Origin: Ophioderma brevispina
Lineage: Eukaryota > Echinodermata > Ophiuroidea > Amphilepidida > Ophiodermatidae
Assembly (NCBI GenBank): GCA_023653785.1
Contig: JAMKCH010011872.1
Span: 1 to 64,000 of the forward strand
Reading direction: 5' to 3'
Length of the DNA stretch: 64,000 nt
The notes below the pieces were generated by a model. It did no database searches, was not told the origin of the DNA, and saw nothing but the letters and a program-made list of their open reading frames with translations. The position numbers and the translations under genes are program-made. Shown one piece after another: positions 23,845 to 34,354 of this stretch (its first letter is position 1; each line of letters opens with the position of its first letter).

Positions 23845-26800
23845 ATCCATCTATCTGAGCGGCCGCATCCGAGATGTGTTCACAAGTACGCCCAAAGGTT
23901 TCCCTGTCCGTCATTAAGTTGGGGATGGCAGAATGGAATACTGCGGCATGTCTCGAGCAATCACATCTATTTGGGCATGGTACTCAAACATGTGATGTAC
24001 GAGATCTACTGATCAATCGCACGATAACAGTTTGACCGGCAAATTGTGCATGACGTTGGGCAACAGAAGATTGAGATTGGAGGGAGATTCCACATATCTG
24101 TGCTTTAGCCATGTGCTCACACAGGATATGTTTTGCACCCTCATAAGAAGCGTGGTGTGTAGGTGCCATCCAGTTCATTCCTGTTAGCTATTCATTGTCA
24201 GGTCTCGATCCATATAACAGGATGTACTCTCTTCACTCTTCTAAAGATTTCAGCTTGGTTGAATTGGAGATACCAGATTGCCATAGGTGGTGTAGTTTAT
24301 TGCAGGCATTCCAAGCTTGTCCATTTGCGTGACACGAGTCTCCTGCTGTCGGCAACAAAGGACCCCCGGTACTTGAAGTCCCTGACCTCTTTGATTGGGT
24401 ACCGTCCGATAGATGATGATTATCTTCCTCATTGATGGTCATTATTCTGAATATATGCCGTTTTATTGGCATTTAGATGTAGGCCGACTTTGTCTGCAGC
24501 CTTCTCAAGTAATTGTTAGTAGATCTTGTGCTCCACACATCAGATCGGCTGTAGAGTAGCTCATCTTTGCATAGTCAAGGCCTCTGTGAGATGCGCTTTG
24601 GTGAGTCTAGAACGCTTGGGTTTGATGGTGAGTCCCTTGTCGTTAATGATGGCAAGACTGCTGAGGATGTTAATCAATTCACGATTACAAAGAGATATAG
24701 GGAGCAGAGTATCTCCTTGGAAGATTCCAGTAGTTTGTTAGGAACTCCTTTGTGGGCATATCCATGGTCGGCACAAAGCTGGATGGGTTATCATACGTGA
24801 AGGCGATTGTCTTGGCAGTATCGTATGGACACCATAGTTGGTAAGAATATGCAGCATTACATCTCTGTTAACACCGTCAAGACTTGGAAAAGTCTACAAA
24901 TACAAATTGAACCTTTTCTCTTGGCAATTATCAAATCTTTCTTTGATCATTTCTGAGGGCAAAGTATCCGAGTGGTACTTGTGATCATCTGCCTTACGAA
25001 AACTATTTGGTTTCGTTCTGAGAATGGGATCTATGCGAGAAACATTCGGTTGAGCAGCATTGAAGTGTAGTCTTAGAGGTCAGTGGTTGACAGGTGAGTC
25101 CTCTGTAGTTGGGGTGTTGTTTTGAAGGTCACCTTTTTTGGTAGAGGAGTGATGAACGATGGTTAATATAATTAAGGCAGCTGGTTTGTTTCCCATTGTA
25201 GATGTGTACAAACTTCCAACAGTTGATCATGAAAGTGTGGATTCTTCCAGATTACTGCAGGAAGGTTGTCGGGACCAGGCGGCTGGTGTTGTTTAGTTTC
25301 TTCAGGCAGATCAGAAGGCTCCTCATAGTGAAAAGGTCCAGTCTTGAGAGGAAAGGATCTGTTTATCTTGTGACTGAAGAAAGGTTCCTCAAGGTTCGGT
25401 TATTCTGAACTGGTTTGCCAAGTAGAGAACTAAAGTGCTGAAAACCATGTGTCGAAGAACTCTTCAGTGGTTTCACCTGTGATCTATAGGTGAGGTAGCT
25501 TTCTTATCAGTCAGCCCCCTCATGTCTCCCAGGCTAGGCAGCAGGCAATGCTTGTATTGAGATGTAGGGGTCTCAAGTGCCTTAAGCCTTGACTAAACAT
25601 TACTCCTCCAAGCACCCACGGTTGTAAACATTCATCAGTGCAGTCGCACGTGGTAAATCAAAGTTCTGCTGTAAGTTCTGGTGGATTTAGTACGGTGCTT
25701 CTTGGCTGCAGAACCCAGGTTTTTTTTCTGGCTTGATGAACCTTTGTCATTGAGCAAAGGCAGTCTTATTCTTATTTCTTCTAGGTAGCCTCTCCAGTGC
25801 AATTTCTTTGTTGGTTTGAAGTGCCGCTTCATATTACTGTTGCTGGGTTCTATCTGCAAGCTCATCAACTAGAGTGTTGAACCTGTTAGGTACTGCTGCA
25901 GTATACGCTCGCAGAGCTTGTTTCTCCCACTACCTTTCTCAGTGAATTGTTTTAATGGGTGATCTCTGGGAGGGGGTTTACTCTGACGGGCAACATTATC
26001 TTGCTCCTGCAAGAGACAAAAGAGACCAATTCTGCGCTTAGACCTTTACACAGCTTCAAAGTGTTGTCACGCTCTTGAGTTATTAAAATGCTGTTAATCC
26101 GATGACCAGAATATAGTCCACCTCGACAAGTTCTCCATTTGGGCGACGGGAGGCCTGTGTTCACAGTCTACTGCTTGATTTTTGGATTTGTTGCCCAGTG
26201 GCAACAATGACTAACGTTTCACCCAATTCCCTCACGAACCACCCCACCTCTGCTGGACCCGCTTCTCACACCGGACAGTCGTCCCCAGGCCCAAGTCAAG
26301 CACCACAATCTCCAGGGTATGCACAGAAGATTATGGGCTGGAAACTGCACCGGTGGCAGGGGACAGTCCATGGTAAAACGTGGAGACAGTTTCATTGGAG
26401 ATAGCAGCAAATGACTGTTGTTTCAGGATTACCATCAGTGTAAGCTTCAGAATGCGCTATTACAGTTGAACAGGCTGGCACATGACTTGAGAGGCTTTGG
26501 TGAGAAAAGAAAAACCCCACACCTCCTGTAACTGGATTTTTCTTATTCTTGCCAGGCGGAGCTTTGTAATACGTGCATAGCCATGGATATTTCCTGTAGT
26601 AGAGGCTCGCTGTGAACAATGCGGTGTTCGTGCAGCAGAGACATCCATATCATACAGTTGTGCTCCATATACAGTTCTGCTTTATTGACTGTTGTTGATA
26701 GTGTCTGGAATTTGTATCTGCTGATGATGTGAAAGAATACATTGGTCCATGCGATCTTTTGTAACTATCAGTATAGGTTTTAGGACCAAACCATCATCTG

Positions 26801-26880
26801 CATTGGTTAGAGACCAATGTGACTCAGGAAAGCAACAGCTTATCCGAGGATTTACCCTGGTGCTCTTATTGTAAACCAAT
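23845..26880 (-). pseudogene. RTE-like LINE (endonuclease plus reverse transcriptase), degraded, nested in fold-back element
   Basis: Read on the minus strand, the order is endonuclease, reverse transcriptase, C-terminal region. A GGVGFF-S endonuclease motif lies at about 26,490-26,530. A degraded VDYILVIGL-like stretch and LPEITH lie around 25,950-26,130. A PKKGDL-like stretch lies near 25,110-25,140. LQGDTLLPIS-like sequence (the GLQGDxLAP motif, about 24,690-24,725) is followed by a decayed DYAKMSYSTADL box (the YADDLAL equivalent, about 24,548-24,580). C-terminal blocks DWMAPTHHASYEGAKHILCE (24,115-24,175) and a cysteine/histidine-type tail follow, ending in AGATAGAT-like sequence near 23,845. 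The 3' half is collinear with the better-preserved copy at 52.3-53.85 kb. Many frameshifts and stops make it dead. It is near full length, about 3 kb, in the centre of the fold-back element. Confidence 0.75.
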
Positions 26881-27009
26881 TGAGCTTGTCAATTGGCTCT
26901 AAATAGAAGCTTGGGATTCGCCAGGTCTTCAGCACCCTTTTTCGTTTGGGGATGGTCCCTTAGCCTGTCTTTCACCGGGATTGTTGACAATTTGCCAAAA
27001 AAATCAATA

Positions 27010-27725
27010 TCAATAACTTACCAAACATGGCATTTGCCCCAATGGAGTTTTCGATGGTCTCAGATAGTCAAGATATTGGCGAAGTATGTATAAAATTGGG
27101 GGACAATTTTGAAAATTCAGATAGCCACCTGACGGAAAAAATCTGTGCCTTTTCGGATGTAAGATTTGTGTTTCTTGGACATCACAAACATGGGGGGTAT
27201 TGCCGCCAAATGGAGCCTTTTATGTGCTTAGAAATCCAGGATATGGGGCGAAAAGTATATATTAAAAAAATGCGGCCATTTGAAATTCAAGATGGCCACC
27301 GGAAGGAAACAAATCTGTGCCTTTTCGGATGTAATATTGTGGTTTAGTGAAATGCAAAACCTGGGTATTGCCGCCAAATTGAGCCTTCTATATTGCTCAG
27401 AAGTCCAGATAGAGCAAAATATGTTGGGAAAATGACGGCCATTTTGAAATTCAGATGTCCGCCGAAAAAGGAAACTATCTGCGAACCATTTCTGAATGTG
27501 AATTTGTGTTCCTTGACCTCAACAACATGGGTATTGCACCACAATTTGAACCTTCTATTGTTGCCCAGAAGCCAGATGGGACAGGGCAAAATATGTGAAA
27601 ATGGCAGGCTATTTGGAAATGCCAAGTTGGCCGCCAAACGGAAAGGGATAAAAAATTGGTAACAATTTGATTGGATTCTGGGACCATTATCTACATTTTA
27701 GACTACAAAATTCCAATTGTAGCAA
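27010..27725. repeat. Right arm tandem subrepeats of fold-back element (~170 bp)
   Basis: Four units in inverse orientation to the left arm carry their ATTCAGATGGCCGCC-type motif at about 27,115, 27,283, 27,450 and 27,625. The intervening segments (GGTATTGCCGCCAAATTGAG, CCTTCTATATTGCTCAGAAG) are the reverse complement of the left-arm segments. Confidence 0.85.
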
Positions 27726-27834
27726 AAAAAAGCCAACAAATTGACACATTGTCCCATACTATATCGCCAAAAAAACACACGCATCTTAAATGACCTACAT
27801 TGTATTTCTGACTGTGCTTAAATTATCATTAAAG

Positions 27835-28370
27835 CAATAATGGCATATTTTGAAGAGCGAGCCCCCCAATTTTATAAAGTTTATATTTTGCCAGTTACGT
27901 TGTGTTAATTGTATAGGAAAATATTCTGCGAATGAGACTGCTAAGAAATGCGTATTATCATAGGGAAATAAGCGATTTTGTAATTAGAATTGGGATCCAG
28001 CTGGGACTTAACGTCAAAGATGTGATATCTACGTTTAGTCCGGTTCCATGATGAAATAGTGCCACTTCTAGAAGATAACCTCTAACTGACTTGCCTCTCG
28101 AAACAATTAAAAAAACAATGGATAAGCTAGACAGAATGGCACTATCCCGGCTATTTCACATGGAAGGCCGTTTCCAGCAGCCATGAATGATTATCAAAGT
28201 CTCTATATTAAACTATTCTAATTACAAATTCCTTGTTTGCAACATAGACCCTTTTGCGAGGCTTAAGCCTTAACCAGGTAGAGTTTACTCAGCAACCGTG
28301 TAAAATCTCAACATTTTGAAAATGGGGGTGCTCTTCAAAAACATGTGCTATTGTTAAAATTATTCATTTT
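27835..28370. mobile_element. TTAA-type MITE, family 3 (copy 1)
   Basis: The left end is TTAAAGCAATAATGGCA, then a TTTTGAAGAGCG motif. The right end (CGCTCTTCAAAAA, TGTGCTATTG) is its inverse. The interior includes a GATGAAATAGTGCCAC segment and its loose inverse CACTATTTC near the centre. The same element is at 32,383-32,909, and a half copy is at 43,620-43,775. Kolobok/T2-like by its TTAAAG start. Confidence 0.6.
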
Positions 28371-28441
28371 AAAGGCTTGGCATGATAAGTACATGCCCAA
28401 AGAGTAACAAAGCACAATCTGTCAACCCTTCAAAATATTAA

Positions 28442-28707
28442 AGGAGGATGGCCCGATTTAAGTATATGAAGTTTTCATCTGATAGAATAGCCTTTACCCA
28501 AACTCATCAGTAAAGTTTCGCGCGAGGCACTTTCAATGATTTGATGGTGGAGAGCTAAAAAACGTGATTTGTAAGCCCGTTTTAATTAGCCCTAGGACTT
28601 TCATAGGGTTAAATGAGGAAAAAATAGCTTTTTTCTGATACCAAATTTAACCACTTTCCTAAAATGTGGGTTCTGGGGACGAGGGCTATTAGCAATGGCA
28701 TGGACCT
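28442..28707. mobile_element. TTAA-type MITE, family 5 (Y1 copy)
   Basis: The left end is TTAA then AGGAGGATGGCCCGATTT. The right end, reverse complemented, is TTAA then AGGTCCATGCC; in the sister copies this reads AGGTCCATGGCCCGATTG, which pairs with the left. The TTAA sites are at 28,438-28,441 and 28,708-28,711. A diverged relative lies at about 29,905-30,263. Confidence 0.6.
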
Positions 28708-29179
28708 TTAAAAGTGAAACATTTGAATTTTCAGTCATACAACAAATGGTACACAGGCGGCTTTTAAACAAACAGTTAATTTGAGCAGAAAATAATGGTC
28801 GCCAATATTGATGCCTCTTCCCGGAACGATTATTTTCTTCTCATGGTTAACAAACTAGAGTACCCAAGCCTAATTGCCCAAATCAATTAAAACAGTCATT
28901 TGTTGTTTTCCAAATACTCCGGTATTTATAACATTTACAACATTTCAAAATGCTTAATTATACACTTCACAAATTTCTTCATTGCTGGTTTATCTGCCCA
29001 AAGGGCATAGTGACAAAAGTGTCCACACTGCTTGAATTGCGACATAGGTCTCGATGAAAGAATAAGGATCTTCATCTGTGCCCTATTTCTTGTTCTTGGT
29101 TGGTTTTCAGAGCACCCATACTCAAATCGTTTATACAATTGTTTGAGTTGGACTGACACAATGACTCTCTGCGTGTAAA

Positions 29180-29534
29180 GTGCAACGAGAGAGGGAGATT
29201 CAAGCGTCCAATTTTCTGTGATATGTAGTTTGATTTAATATAAGATAGACATCCAATAGATTCGCTCCCTTTTATTGACAACCAAGAAATAACCTTAAAA
29301 TGAAAACAAAGGTGATTTGTCTATGCTTATAATTTCAATAGAAACTAGCTGAATTTAGTATTTGCTCTATACGAAATTAGAAAATTTCACATTTTGGTAC
29401 CAAAGAAAACAGTTCTCAGCTTAATTCTTTCCTGTAGGAATTTTTGATAGAAAGCTTTTCCACATGTGCAAAAAAAAATCAGAAATTTTCATATTTTTAG
29501 GGCCATTCGGTTATTTGAAATCTCTCGTTGAACC
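29180..29534. mobile_element. TTAA-type MITE, family 2 (present only in Y1)
   Basis: The left end is GTGCAACGAGAGAGGGAGAT and the right end TGAAATCTCTCGTTGAACC. They are flanked by TAAA (a decayed TTAA, 29,176-29,179) and TTAA (29,535-29,538). The sister copies read GCTGTTAATATGGCACC without interruption at 33,878 and 34,939, so this is a clean insertion. The interior matches the nested element at 42,110-42,449. Confidence 0.85.
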
Positions 29535-30444
29535 TTAATATGGCACCGGTGACTTGAATGTGTGACGTACTGCAGGCCAATAAATGAATCGGAGTCAAGT
29601 GGCCAAAACCAGAAGGAGTCGGGTGGGAAGCTCCCCCAACCCCAAGAATCTTTCACCCACCCCATGTAATTAGGACATTTCTGTACACACCACACATCAT
29701 TATAAACATTAAAGCACATAGGCAGAGATTGCACTAACCCACTTTAATATAGGGCTTATACCACGACCCCACTCGGAAAAGGAAAAGCTGTTACACCACT
29801 GATTCAAAGTGGCCAATGTATGTAGCGAGGCGAAGTCATTACCCAAATGACAATAAAAATCAATTACAAGTGACTCTGAAACCCAACCTCCAACAAGGAA
29901 ATGGTTGAACATCATTGAACATCAGGGGCAGGGGTGACCCTGATTTTAGTATATAAATTTTCATTGTGAAAGAATGGCCTTCACCCCAAATCCCCATACG
30001 TGTAAAGTTTTTTTTTTGTTTTTATGTGAGAGTAAATTAAACACAGGATTTTGTAATCCCTTAGAGTAATCTGTAAAATTAATATTGGCGACCAAAAACG
30101 GGGCCACGGTTTTGCACATACCAAACGCAAACCCAAAAATATCTGTAGCCCTACAGGAGAAATGAGAAAAATAATAGCTTCTTCAGATACCAAACTATTT
30201 GGACCACCTTTCAGTAAAATTGGGGTTCTGGGGACAAGGCTATTAGCGATCCGGGCCAGGCCTTTAATATTCTTCTATACACACAAAAACAAATTTCACA
30301 GGAGAATATTGCCAAATTGGTCACCCTAATATGCTCTAAATTGAAAATCATCTTGGAACGATACAATTTTGCCACAAGGGTTTGGAAATTAGTATCACAT
30401 ACAAAGAGAGCATTTGACTGTCTGACTAAATCCTTAAACCAACA

Positions 30445-31042
30445 TCAGACAATGTTTGAATCAGTTTTCCAACAACATGCATTTTACTGAAAAGAATTTT
30501 TATTTATATTTTACCATAATTATACAACCAAAACTAAGACACTATAGTACTGAATAGTATTTTGACAACTAATTTGGCATTTTGTACATTCAGTCAAACA
30601 AAGCATTAAATATTCTCCGTTTCACAGTATATAGTCAAACTGCTGGCATTGTTACATTATACATAAAATAATTAAGTGAAATACACATTTAATACACCAC
30701 AGTTAAATTTACAGCATGAATTGTATACGTGTGATGTGGGCCCAATAGTAAAACCAGCACTAGACTGTCCAACATCCAAGAACTAGGCATACTCTGATAT
30801 ACATGTAATATGGAATAAAGCACAAGGCAGCTACTTGATTGTTATAACATTATATGAGTATCCACAAATAACTGCCATATGCTTATACGGAATAAAGCAT
30901 AAGGCAGCTACTTGATTGTAACATTATATAGGCAGCTATTTGATAGTAACATTATATGAGTATCCACAAATAGCTGCCATGTGCTTATATGGAATAAAGC
31001 ATAAGGCAGCTATTTGATTGTAACATTATATGAGTATCCACA
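30445..31042. repeat. Partial X block (X2a), exact duplicate of 31,371-31,968
   Basis: This 598-bp piece appears identical, without any indel, to 31,371-31,968. It begins mid-block at TCAGACAATG and stops inside the 74-bp satellite at TATCCACA, where a poly(A) run follows. Confidence 0.9.
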
Positions 31043-31064
31043 AAAAAAAAAAAAAAAAAAAAAT
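31042..31064. repeat. A23 run at a duplication junction
   Basis: A run of 23 A's sits exactly between the end of X2a and the start of X2b. See findings for three comparable runs. Confidence 0.95.
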
Positions 31065-31065
31065 T

Positions 31066-32311
31066 TTGTTTGTGGCCCTGTTTATTGGAATGGAATGCCC
31101 CGTAAAGATTTGGAGTAGGTTTATCATCTCATTTCCTGGGACCTTTAAGTGCAAATTCGATCTATATATTTTTGTATTTTCTGTCTCTAAACAGACAGAA
31201 ATGACAACACAGTGGCCTAAGGGGCACCATGATACAAACACCTGCTCATAACATGAAAACACAGAGTCAGAATCAACTGAAATTTTGTAAAAGCCTTTTC
31301 TCGGTGATATCCAGTGACCTGTATACAAAAAATGATGTGCTAGGATCACAAAATGTACCTTAAAATAAAATCAGACAATGTTTGAATCAGTTTTCCAACA
31401 ACATGCATTTTACTGAAAAGAATTTTTATTTATATTTTACCATAATTATACAACCAAAACTAAGACACTATAGTACTGAATAGTATTTTGACAACTAATT
31501 TGGCATTTTGTACATTCAGTCAAACAAAGCATTAAATATTCTCCGTTTCACAGTATATAGTCAAACTGCTGGCATTGTTACATTATACATAAAATAATTA
31601 AGTGAAATACACATTTAATACACCACAGTTAAATTTACAGCATGAATTGTATACGTGTGATGTGGGCCCAATAGTAAAACCAGCACTAGACTGTCCAACA
31701 TCCAAGAACTAGGCATACTCTGATATACATGTAATATGGAATAAAGCACAAGGCAGCTACTTGATTGTTATAACATTATATGAGTATCCACAAATAACTG
31801 CCATATGCTTATACGGAATAAAGCATAAGGCAGCTACTTGATTGTAACATTATATAGGCAGCTATTTGATAGTAACATTATATGAGTATCCACAAATAGC
31901 TGCCATGTGCTTATATGGAATAAAGCATAAGGCAGCTATTTGATTGTAACATTATATGAGTATCCACAGATAGCTGTCATATGCTTATATGGCATGAAGT
32001 ATAAGACAGCTATTTGATTTTAACATTATGAGTATCCACAAAAAGCTGCCATGTGCTTATATGGAATAAAGCATAAGGCACCTATTTGATTGTAACATTA
32101 TATGAGTATCCACAAATAGCTGCCATATGCTTATATGGAATAAAGCATAAGGCAGCTATTTGATAGTAACATTAGATGAGTATCCACAAATAACTGCCAT
32201 ATGCTCATATGGAATAAAGCATAAAGCATAAGGCAGTTTTTATTGTAACATTATGAGTATCCATAAATAGCTGCCTTATGCTTTAATCCATTTTATAGAA
32301 TTATATCAGGG
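31066..32311. repeat. Segmental duplication, X block copy 2 (X2b)
   Basis: Full-length counterpart of 21,570-22,790. At its right end it runs directly into Y2a through CAGGGTATCGCC, the empty target of the fold-back element. Its last 560 bp are the 74-bp satellite. Confidence 0.9.
31735..32290. repeat. 74-bp satellite array (copy 2)
   Basis: About seven to eight hairpin-forming monomers, cleaner than copy 1. A third, shorter array belongs to X2a (30,808-31,041). Confidence 0.88.
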
Positions 32312-32382
32312 TATCGCCGAGCAAAAACACAAGCATCTTAAATGACATACATTGTATCTGCTGTGCTTAAATTATTCATTAA

Positions 32383-32909
32383 AGCAATAATGGCATTTTT
32401 GAAGAGCGCCCCCAATTTTCAAAAGTTTATATTTTGGCACAGTTATGTTGGTAATTGTCTAGGAAACTATTCCTGCGAATGAGAATGCTAAGAAATGCGT
32501 ATTTATCATAAAATAAGCGATTTTGTAATTAGAATTGGGATCCCAGATTGGACTTAACGGCAGAGCTGGATATGCTACGTTTATGTCCGTCCATGATGAA
32601 ATAGTGCCACCTCGAGAAGATAACCACTAACTTGACTTGCCTGAAACAATAAAACAACTAATGGATGAGCGTAGACATGTACATGGCACTATTTCCTGGC
32701 TATTTCACATTGGAAGGCCGTTTCCAGCAGCCATTGAATTATTATCGAAGATCTCCGATATTAACTATTCTAATTACAAAATTCCTTCGTTTGCAACATA
32801 GACATTTTCGAGCTTAAGCATTCACAGGTATAGTTTACTAGCAACCGTGTAAAAATCTCAAAATTTTTGAAAAATTGGGGGCGCTCTTCAAAAAATGTGC
32901 TATTGTTTT
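32383..32909. mobile_element. TTAA-type MITE, family 3 (copy 2)
   Basis: The ends are AGCAATAATGGCATTTTTGA and the inverse TCAAAAAATGTGCTATTGTT, with GAAGAGCGCCCCCAATTTT arms just inside. TTAAATTATTCATT occurs on both sides, so the exact target duplication is ambiguous: it could be TTAA only or a longer direct repeat. Confidence 0.65.
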
Positions 32910-32996
32910 AAATTATTCATTAACAGTCTGCATGATAGTAAAAATGCCCAAAGAGGTAACAAAGCACAATAACTGTCAACCTCTTCAAAATATTAA

Positions 32997-33267
32997 AGGA
33001 GGATGGCCCGATTTAAGTATATGAAGTTTTCATCTTGATAGAATGGCCTTTACCCCAAAACCTCATCAGTAAATTTTCGCGCCGATATTTCAATGCATTT
33101 TGATGTGAGAGCTAAAAACGTGATTTTGTAAGCCCGTTTTAATTTAGCCCTAGGATTTCATAGGGTAAATGAGAAAAATAGCTTTTTTCTGATACCAAAT
33201 TTTAACCACTTCCGGTAAAATGTGGGGTTCCTGGGGACGAGGCTATTAGCAATCGGGCCATGGACCT
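32997..33267. mobile_element. TTAA-type MITE, family 5 (Y2a copy)
   Basis: TTAA at 32,993-32,996 and 33,268-33,271. The ends are AGGAGGATGGCCCGATTTA and the inverse of CAATCGGGCCATGGACCT. The paired ATGGCCCGATT segment gives an 11-bp arm. Non-coding. Confidence 0.7.
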
Positions 33268-33671
33268 TTAAAAGTGAACATTTTGCAATTTCTAAGTCAT
33301 ACAACATAATGGTACACATGCTGCTTTTAACAAACAGTTCATTTGAGCAGAAATAATGAGTCTGCCAATATTGATGCCTCTCCGGAACGATTATTTTCTT
33401 CTCATGTTTACCAACCTAGAGTACCCAAGTAATTTCAAATCATAAACAGTTCATTTGTCTGTTTTCCAAATACTCCGTTATTAAATATTTACAACATTCA
33501 AAACTGCTTAATTATAACACTTCAAAATTTCTTCATTGCTGGTTTTATCTGCAAAGTGCATAGTGACAAAAGTTTTCACACTGCTTGAATTGCGACATAG
33601 GTCTCGATGAAAGAATAAGTGATCTTCATCTGTGCCTATTTCTTGTTCTTGGTGGTTTCAGAGCACCCATA

Positions 33672-33820
33672 CCAATGGCGGATCCAGGATTTGAAAAATG
33701 TCAAAATTATCGGGGGGCTGAAAGGCTGTAACTGGTCCAAAATAGCTAAAAATGGGCTGATTTTGCAAGAATTTGCAGAATTACCGGGAGGCGCGCGCCC
33801 CCTCCCTGGATCCGCGCCTG
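33672..33820. mobile_element. 149-bp MITE with GCGGATCCAGG arms (present only in Y2a)
   Basis: The left end CCAATGGCGGATCCAGG and the right end CCTGGATCCGCGCCTG are inverted, sharing GCGGATCCAGG. The flanks are CATA (33,668-33,671) and CATA (33,821-33,824). The sister copies Y1 and Y2b have uninterrupted GAGCACCCATACTCAAAT. The GC-rich 3' part (GGGAGGCGCGCGCCCCCTCC) yields a short open frame that is incidental. Confidence 0.85.
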
Positions 33821-34332
33821 CATACTCAAATCTGTTCTACACTGTTTGAGTTGGACTGACACAATGACTCTCTGCTGTTAATATGGCACCGTTGACTTGA
33901 ATGTTTGAAGTACTGCATGGCCATATACACGAATCGGAGTCAGTGGCAAAACCAGAAGGAGTCGGGGGAAGCTCCCCCACCCCATAAGAATCTTTCCCTC
34001 ACCCCCCATGTAGTAATTAGTACATTTCTGTACACACACACATCATTATAAACATTAAAGCAACATAGGCCTATATTGCACTAAACCCACTTTAATATAG
34101 GCTTATACCCCGACCCCACTCGGAAAAAGCTGCTTACACCACTGATCAAAGTGCAATGTAGCGAGGCGAAGTCATTACCAAATAAAATAAATCCATACAA
34201 AGAACTCTGAAACCACCTCCAACAAGAAATTGGTTGAACATCAAGGGGGCAGGGGTGACCTGATTTTAGTATATAAATTTTTCATTGTGAAAGAATGGCC
34301 TTCACCCCAAAACCCCATACGTGTAAAGTTTT

Positions 34333-34352
34333 AAAAAAAAAAAAAAAAAAAA
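34333..34352. repeat. A20 run at a duplication junction
   Basis: Twenty A's separate Y2a from the internally restarting Y2b. Removing the run gives GTTTTAATTTAGCCC, the sequence normally found at 33,137-33,150. Confidence 0.95.
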
Positions 34353-34354
34353 TT

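Larger units (their letters stand above)
22791..27761. mobile_element. 5-kb fold-back transposon with long internally repeated inverted arms
   Basis: The termini are TAGTATGGGA (22,791-22,800) and its exact inverse TCCCATACTA (27,752-27,761), flanked by a TAT duplication (22,788-22,790 and 27,762-27,764). The second copy of the host duplication has the uninterrupted target CAGGGTATCGCC at 32,308-32,319, so both boundaries are set by comparison. The arms stay inverted for about 750 bp: TTTGCTACAATTGGAATTT at about 22,853 matches the inverse at 27,710-27,728, and TTCCGTTTGGCGGCCA at 22,938 matches the inverse of TGGCCGCCAAACGGAA at 27,628. The interior holds a LINE. Long arms of tandem subrepeats are the hallmark of FB/TU-type fold-back elements, the latter known from sea urchins. 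I see no transposase, so it is probably non-autonomous. The 3-bp duplication is shorter than in classical FB and TU elements. Confidence 0.88.
27762..30444. repeat. Segmental duplication, Y block copy 1
   Basis: Homologous to 32,312-34,332 and 34,355-35,790, with mostly indel differences. It contains three older MITE-like modules plus one TTAA-flanked MITE (29,180-29,534) that is missing from the other copies. It ends at 30,444, where a partial second X block starts directly (CAACATCAGACAATG). No gene. Confidence 0.88.
32312..34332. repeat. Segmental duplication, Y block copy 2a
   Basis: Homologous to Y1. From 33,141 onward it is almost identical to Y2b (34,355-35,390): I see two substitutions, a 3-bp indel and the 149-bp MITE as the only differences. 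It contains MITE families 3 and 5. It stops at GTAAAGTTTT, followed by an A20 run. Confidence 0.9.
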
